A stretch of DNA of 64,000 bases, taken from assembly GCA_029204225.1 (NCBI GenBank), contig CM055094.1, positions 70,851,253 to 70,915,252 of the forward strand, in the 5' to 3' direction. Below the pieces are notes generated by a model, which worked only from the letters and a program-made list of their open reading frames with translations, ran no database searches and was not told where the DNA came from. The number at the start of each line of letters is the position of its first letter. The stretch's first letter is position 1. The stretch is from Diphasiastrum complanatum (taxonomy: Eukaryota; Streptophyta; Lycopodiopsida; Lycopodiales; Lycopodiaceae). The position numbers and the translations under genes are program-made. Below are positions 58,116 to 64,000 of this stretch, piece by piece.

Positions 58116-61100
58116 CGTTCGAGATTTTTTTTTCAAAAGAATTCAAGAATTTTTGCAAAGAAGAGAATCTCACTTCTTGAATTTTAATTATGAAAACATA
58201 CTGGAAAACTCTCTTCCTGAAGCTTCTACTGTAGCTGAATTAGGTTCTAAAATTGTTAATCCAGTTCCAAAGCCTAATCCGAATCCAGTTCCAAAGCTGA
58301 TTATGGATGGCCTGGCTCCTCGCTTTACTTCAATCTCGAAGATCAAATATGATTATTTTAAAGAAACATCTTCATATGATGCTGACATTTACATTTCACA
58401 GTTTGAGTCAATTGCTAACTCGAATAACCAAGGTGCTGATGCAGACAAGTTGCGAATTTTTTCAGGTTTTCTGAGAAAGCAAGCCACACATATGGTACAG
58501 TCAAGTTGAACCAAGATGTGTTGCCACCTGGGTACTACTGAAGATGCATTTTTAAACCATTTTCGAAAAATTGGTTATTCGTACAAAATCCTTGGACGCC
58601 TTAATATTGTCCAGAAGAAAGAAAAAGAATTGCTTCGAAGGTATACATGAAAAGTAGAGAATCTAATTGGAAAACTAACGGGTGTGTACCTTGTCACAAT
58701 GCAGATCGAGTGATTTTTGGCAGGTTTACCATCGAAAATTGACCGATACTGTAGACAAGGAGATATGACATCTTTAACAGCAGTCAAAGTAAGTGCTGAG
58801 AATTATGAGACTTCCAAGTTAGCACATAAAAGATGTTCTACCAAACGCACTCAAAAATCTAAGCATGACTCTAGTGACAGTGAAGATGAATCTAAATCTG
58901 AATCTAGTTTAAGTTTTCCCAATTCTGATTTTGATTCTAGTGACTCATCAGACACAGAAACCAATGATACCGATCGAAGAAAGAAACGAAAGTCTAAATG
59001 AAAAGAAGATGGTAAAAACCATGAGATAAGTCTTCAACTTCTAAAGTTGAAAAGCTTTGGAAAAGTAACATGGCTGACCTTAATAAGAAATTTAACGATC
59101 TAAAAGTTCAGATTTCAGAAATTGCAAACAAGAGACTAAAAGCTTCTTCTTTGAACTCAGCACTCTGGTGTACGAAGTGTGGTACATCTAGACATTCTAA
59201 ACAAGAGTGTAGATATGTGAAGGTGAAATATGTCAAAGATCCTTCTCAGAAAGTCTTTTTATATATTAAGATGATGCAACTGCCAATTATGTTCCAGGTA
59301 CCGTAGTACCATTCCAACAAGGCAAACCAAAGTTTGCACCAAAGAGACACAACCCACCAGAATTTTTTGGTCCTTCTAGTTTTAATAAACCAGTTTCGGG
59401 AAACTGTTACAATTGTGGTGAACCTGGACACTTTTCCCCAGATTGTCCGTGGCCGCAAAAACCGATCAGATTTATTCCTTTGTATTCAAACTATAAGGAG
59501 CCAGGCCACAAGTATTCGGACTGTCCACAACCGTTGAAGCTGCGTCCAAAGTACCAATATATTGCTACTACTGCTGCTACTGCTGATACGAAACTAAAAT
59601 CTTCGGTTGATGTTGTTGTGCAGAAGGTTGATGTCATTGAAGCTAAACAGTCAAAGCCAGTTGACCAATCTTGGCCTGGTGATGTCAACAAATTATTTAA
59701 AGTGACTACAAGAAGCAAAAGCTCCTCGAAATCTGACACAAAAGTACCTTCAAAGGAATGAAGGAAGTCCTTGAAACAAAAATCTTTGACCAAAGCAAGA
59801 ATTTGATGATAAAAATCATTTGACAATAAGAATAAATCTGTGAAGTCAGCTATACATGAGATTCATGGCCATATCCAGGCTAGTACGACGGAAAGTATAA
59901 TTCTATCTGATTCTACAGAGCTAATCGAACTTGAACCTAGAAAATATGTGCATGTTTCGAAGTCCCTTGGAGAGACTAGGTTAGCAGAATTTACTGAACT
60001 ATTGAGAGAGTACCAAGATGTATTTGCTTGGTCGCTCGATGATTTGAAAGGAATATCTCCAGAATTTGGTGAGCACAGCATTGATCTTAAAGAAGATGCA
60101 CTTCCTATTTGAGAGAGACAATATCATCTTAATCCAAAGTACTCTTTAATGGTAAAGGATGAACTCAACAAGCATCTTAAGGTAGATATTATCTATCCTG
60201 TCGTAAGTAGTGAATGGGTATCACCTATTGTTGTAGTTCCAAAGAAGAAGTCTAGCAAGATTCGGATTTGCTAGGATTTTCGGAAGCTGAATGATGCTAC
60301 AAAGAAAGATCACCATCCATTGCCTTTCACAAAATCTATTTTAGACCAAGTCGGTGCACAAGAACGTTACAGTTTCTGTTATGGCTTCTCTGGTTATAAT
60401 CACGTCAGATTGGAGTAAGGAAGGAGGATCGACCAAAGACTACTTTTACTACTGATTGGGGCACTTATGCCTACAATAAAATTCCCTTCAGTCTTTGCAA
60501 TGCACCAGTTACTTTCCATAGAATTACGATGCTGATTTTTTCTACTTTTCTAAGAACAATTTTCAAAATTTTCATTAATGATTTATGTGTTTACAGTAAT
60601 ATTAGGACTCATAAACGAAAACTGAAGCTTACATTGCAAAGGTGTCGAGATAGTTGTTTTTTCGGTATGAGAGAAGATATACTTTTTCTGGGTATAGAAT
60701 ATCCAACAGAGGTATTGAAGTCGACAAAGATAAAGTCAAAGTTATCAAGAATCTGTTGATACCAAAGAATCTAAGTGAACTAAGGGGTTTCCTAGGACAT
60801 GTGGGTTATTATCAAAGATTTATCCAGAATCATGCCTATATTGCTACTATTTTAACGTAGTTACTTAAGAAGCAAGTTGCTTATATTTGGACGACATTAC
60901 AACAGAGAGCATTCAAAGAACTGATGCTCCAATTCTAAGACCTCCTAACTACAGACAAAACTATTTCATTGTTATGTTGATGTGTCAGCATTTGGTATTG
61001 GTGTTTGTTTGAGCCAGAAGGATGAATAGAAGAAAGACCATCCAATATACTATGCAAATCGCCAGCTTAGCTCCTCAGAGAAAAATTATTCGGCAACAAA

Positions 61101-61140
61101 AAGAGAAGCACTTGGAATGGTTTTTATTGTAGACAAATTT
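58116..61140 (+). pseudogene. Gypsy family G copy 3 gag-pol (protease deleted)
   Basis: Matches the 33150-37237 region. Gag begins abruptly (FFKRIQEFLQRRESHFLN) without a start. The zinc knuckles are better kept than in copy 2: CTKCGTSRHSKQEC (59170) and an intact CYNCGEPGHFSPDC (59403-59444), plus YKEPGHKYSDC. At about 59800 the sequence jumps from ...accaaagcaa to gaatttgatg, deleting about 1.07 kb that in copy 2 holds the protease. RT follows: EYQDVFAWSLDDLKGI (60009), SEWVSPIVVVPKKK, FINDLCVY (60568; the FIDD Asp is Asn), GFLGHVGYYQRFIQ. RNase H ends in KREALGMVFIVDKF at 61105-61140. No integrase. Stops and frameshifts throughout. Confidence 0.88.
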
Positions 61141-62620
61141 TGACTTTTGAATGAGCGAGATTGCTCACTAGGCCGATTGCTCCAAAAGTCGAATGAGGAA
61201 GCCCAAATTTTTGAGGATAATAATAAGGTGCTCCAAGCCAAATCTGCAGAATTGCAGAAGCATTTTGATTTGTTGACAACCGAATTCATAAGGTCAGGGC
61301 AAAAAAATTGTCTCTACATACCAAACTTCATGATGAAGGCTTAAAGCGAATAAAGGCTGAAACTGTGTTGTAGTTATGCAGTAGCTCTAGTGTAACCTAG
61401 ATAGATTCTTTGAAGCTGTAGTCTCTTTACGACCAAATGCTGGAGAATTTTTGAGTCGAGTATCCTATTTCGCTTGAAAACAACAAAGCACTTGTCGAGG
61501 ATGAACTTGCTGAGCTGTCAGCCGAAACGACTACTTGCTCCAAGCCAGATGCACACGAAGAGTATTCGCAGGCCTTGGAGAAGATCGAAGAATTGACTAA
61601 GCAGCTCCAAGGAACCCGAACATGTATAGGGGTAGCAGATCACCTAAAGTATGCTGCTGAGGCGTGTGTAAAAATTTTTGATCTACAAAAGGAAGTACAA
61701 GACTTCAAACAACAACTCAAAGACCATAAGCTCATTGCAGATATCCACAGGTAGGACATCGCCGAAGAGAAATTAGTCGAAGGTATGAGCGAAATGGTTT
61801 CAAGTTTTTTCTAAAAGATTTTGGAAATGGAGTCCATGTCATTTCAATGTGGAGTTACAGTGGCATATGGATTATTTGATGCTACCAGGCTTAATAGGTT
61901 TGGCATTCCACGACTAGCAATCAGAATGGAACAAAGAGGACTTCTTTTGTGGGACCAGTTAAGCATAGAGCAGAAAGGATGTCTATGCTGGGCCATAATC
62001 CAGGGTAAGTTCAAAGTTATTCCCTTTGGATCAGTCAAATTGTACATAGGGTCAACATTTTTGTATGCGCTGGAGTACGTCCAAATTAAGGAGTACCAAT
62101 TTTTGCGGCATAACGACTCGAAGCAAAAGTTTTGGAGGAAGCATGCATAGTTCAAGTTGTATTCACTAGAAGGCCGAGCAAATATCGAAGAATTTGATGA
62201 TGCAGGTCTATTGTTGGATATTAACATGGCATATCCGGAGCTGTATAGTATCTACACCGCTTGGGAGAGGAATTTTTTCAGTTATTTAGCGGAAATAAAA
62301 CATAATTTGCAAGACAGATTTAAATCCTGCGAATATAGAACATTTTGTACATATAATTTTTGCCCGTTTGGCACATTTGCAGCCAAAGTTTTATTTTATG
62401 TTCAAACTTTATTTGTCAAGTGTAAATATATTTAGTTCTCCTCTACTTTATTCGAACAGTTTGTACTTAGTAAAGATTCTGAAGAAGATTTTTGGTTAGT
62501 ACAAGAATTGTTCGATGTCTCTCTACTTCTTGTAAGATTGTCGCCTTACGTCAACTTACCTATCGGGAGTTACACCAGAGCAAAAGAAGATGTATTGTTG
62601 CTCAAGTCAACATGAAACGA
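61141..62620 (+). pseudogene. Non-retroviral reading frame in place of integrase, family G copy 3
   Basis: Second copy of the extra region. Coiled coil SNEEAQIFEDNNKVLQAKSA (61192 on) and EEYSQALEKIEELTKQLQ (about 61557-61610), then KIFDLQKEVQDFKQQLKD near 61670-61725. The central frame, open from 61821 to 62148, reads FQCGVTVAYGLFDATRLNRF, LLLWDQLSIEQKGCLCWAI, IPFGSVKLYIGSTF and YVQIKEYQFLRHND; the next frame continues LLLDINMAYPELYSIYTAWE. The end block SPYVNLPIGSYTRAKEDVLL lies near 62545-62605. This copy shows what copy 2 has lost: 109 residues are continuous here. No match to known families comes to mind. Confidence 0.75.
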
Positions 62621-62923
62621 CACTTGGATACAACATGAAGAGCTTAATACATGAAGGTTTTTCTTCTATATTGTGTTGTAGATTATTTGATGCCGAGTTT
62701 TGTATGTGATGATGCTTATTTTATGTCGCCGAAATATATTCTGAATCAATATTTGATTCTGAAATGTCAAATGACCATTTCCGAAACAACGAATGAAGAA
62801 ATATCTCTATATCTGACCTAACGAAAATCCTCGACACGAAATTATTCTTTTCTAAGAAATAGAAAAATCTCAAAACAAAGAATATATGTTCACGAGGACG
62901 TTTCACATTTAAGGAGGGGGATA

Positions 62924-64000
62924 TGTGATACCGCATATTTGTATGCTTAATGAAAAATGACAATTTGTGCCTTAGGAATGAGGATATGTGCTGGACAACT
63001 ATATATTTTGAAGAGGTCTATACCATTGTTTCAAGTATAATTGTTAAGGACCTACCTTTTAGTTAAAGTCAAAACTCCTAAAATGAAACGACACTTGGAT
63101 ACGAAGCGAATCATCAACTGTGCAATTTATTTGTACTTGTAACTTATATGATAATTAGAATTTGTAAATGGAGCGACGCACCAGGAATTCCTAGAGGTGT
63201 GTTTGTTTGTTCCATAGGTTATAAAACTAGACACTCTTCATTCTCACATTATCAAAAGAGAGAGAGAGAGAGTTATTGTATGTTTGAGATTGGAGAAATG
63301 AATAGAGCGACGAAGGTTACTCTTTCTGATTTCTATTCGATGCACTGCTGAGTTTGAGTGATTTCTAGTCTACAAGCAATCTCGTACACAGAACTTCAAT
63401 CATTCTTTGGTCAAACAATACTTTCTTTCATTGCAGTTGTTTGTTGTGTATTTGTAAAGTTGATCTAAAGAACTATCTTAAAGTTGCTTTGCCCGTATGA
63501 GCTAATACTTTGTGTTCGGCATTCGAGTAACCCTTGGTGCAGTTTTCCACAGTTGCTGATAGAAAAATATGTATGTTGTGAAATGGTAGTCCCTGATTGA
63601 GGGACTGAGATATTGATCTGTATTCATGTTAGTAAAGAAGATAAATGTTTCTAACATATTCGCGAATTAATTGAGTTATTTAACCCTAATTGGACTTTGG
63701 TTGTTGAGGACTTCTACCTAGAACATAGTGGTTCAAGAATAAGATTAACATTTTGTCTATTCGTACGCACTAGCATCAAACATATCACAGATCCTTGATG
63801 ACAACTTAATCAGTCAGGGTGTAATTCCTTCGAGCTACTCTCATAACATTTCATTTGCAGAACACTTTACATTCGGTTTGATAGAGGAAGGCTATTGTTT
63901 AGCACTCATTTCTCTAAACACCTTTTCTAAAAGTGGTATTGGCTGCTTACAAAATGTCTAATGACAACCAGATTCTCATTCGAACCAATTTCATTTGAAA
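62924..64000 (+). repeat. 3' LTR of gypsy family G copy 3, cut by the window end
   Basis: Starts TGTGATACCGCATATTTG after the polypurine tract aaggaggggg and follows the 31843 LTR to the window edge; about 120 bases would remain outside. Contains a GA microsatellite at 63257-63272. Confidence 0.9.

Noticed and set aside
57931-58509. A 192-codon frame
   Set aside because: Chimera of the minus-strand LTR and family G gag; only the gag part from 58116 has meaning.
1-64000. tRNA or rRNA genes
   Set aside because: No cloverleaf with A- and B-box or rRNA core was noticed; the tRNA-like strings are retrotransposon primer-binding sites.

Overview
This is land-plant nuclear DNA. The grounds are Ty1/copia, Ty3/gypsy and CACTA (TNP2) elements of plant type, primer-binding sites matching plant initiator-Met and Asp tRNAs, GT-AG introns of about 60-530 bp, and a six-exon acireductone dioxygenase gene. 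I cannot name the species. Most of the window is old, nested, degraded transposable-element sequence, as expected of a repeat-rich intergenic or pericentromeric region. Coding tracts carry many stops and frameshifts.

Layout. 1-2037: copia pol. 2038-4756: a degraded multi-exon gene of a transposase-like type I do not recognise. 4999-6470: a well-preserved two-exon gene of unknown family (copy A) with its own TATA box. 6605-6765: two tandem hairpins. 6980-7288 (minus): a divergent histone H3, CENH3-like at three diagnostic positions, beside a GGN microsatellite. 7530-9052 (minus): piece of gypsy family G. 9060-12960: copia pol, LTR, PBS and gag sharing one LTR. 13000-15545: little except an LTR-like repeat. 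15980-17930: gypsy RT fused to copia RT. 17935-20600: copia with its RT lost, then LTR. 20640-22830: gypsy RT-RNase H-integrase. 23166-24362: degenerate CTCGACCGGAT repeats. 25105-26631: acireductone dioxygenase, the only recognisable housekeeping gene. 27970-29400 (minus): copia. 29434-40660: a CACTA TNP2 gene split by a nearly complete family G gypsy element (31843-39203). 41139-44735: copia LTR, gag and pol pieces.

44923-46407 (minus): copy B of the unknown family, decayed at its N terminus, upstream of which lie a CACGTG-rich repeat patch and a possible Ulp1-like fragment. 47905-49153 (minus): a broken unrecognised gene. 49951-51320: a 77-bp duplication and a 58-bp minisatellite. 51375-55460: copia pieces. 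56280-56900 (minus): second TNP2 fragment. 57272-58115 (minus): gypsy PBS and LTR. 58116-64000: third family G copy, its 3' LTR running off the window.

Points of most interest: the paired unknown family with a shared phase-0 intron; the H3/CENH3-like gene; and gypsy family G, which lacks integrase in both long copies and carries in its place a coiled-coil/unknown reading frame that looks captured. Nothing indicates that the genes work together as a pathway; ARD belongs to methionine salvage, and the rest is transposon biology or unknown. All coordinates and splice sites are from reading by eye; no alignment or database search was run.
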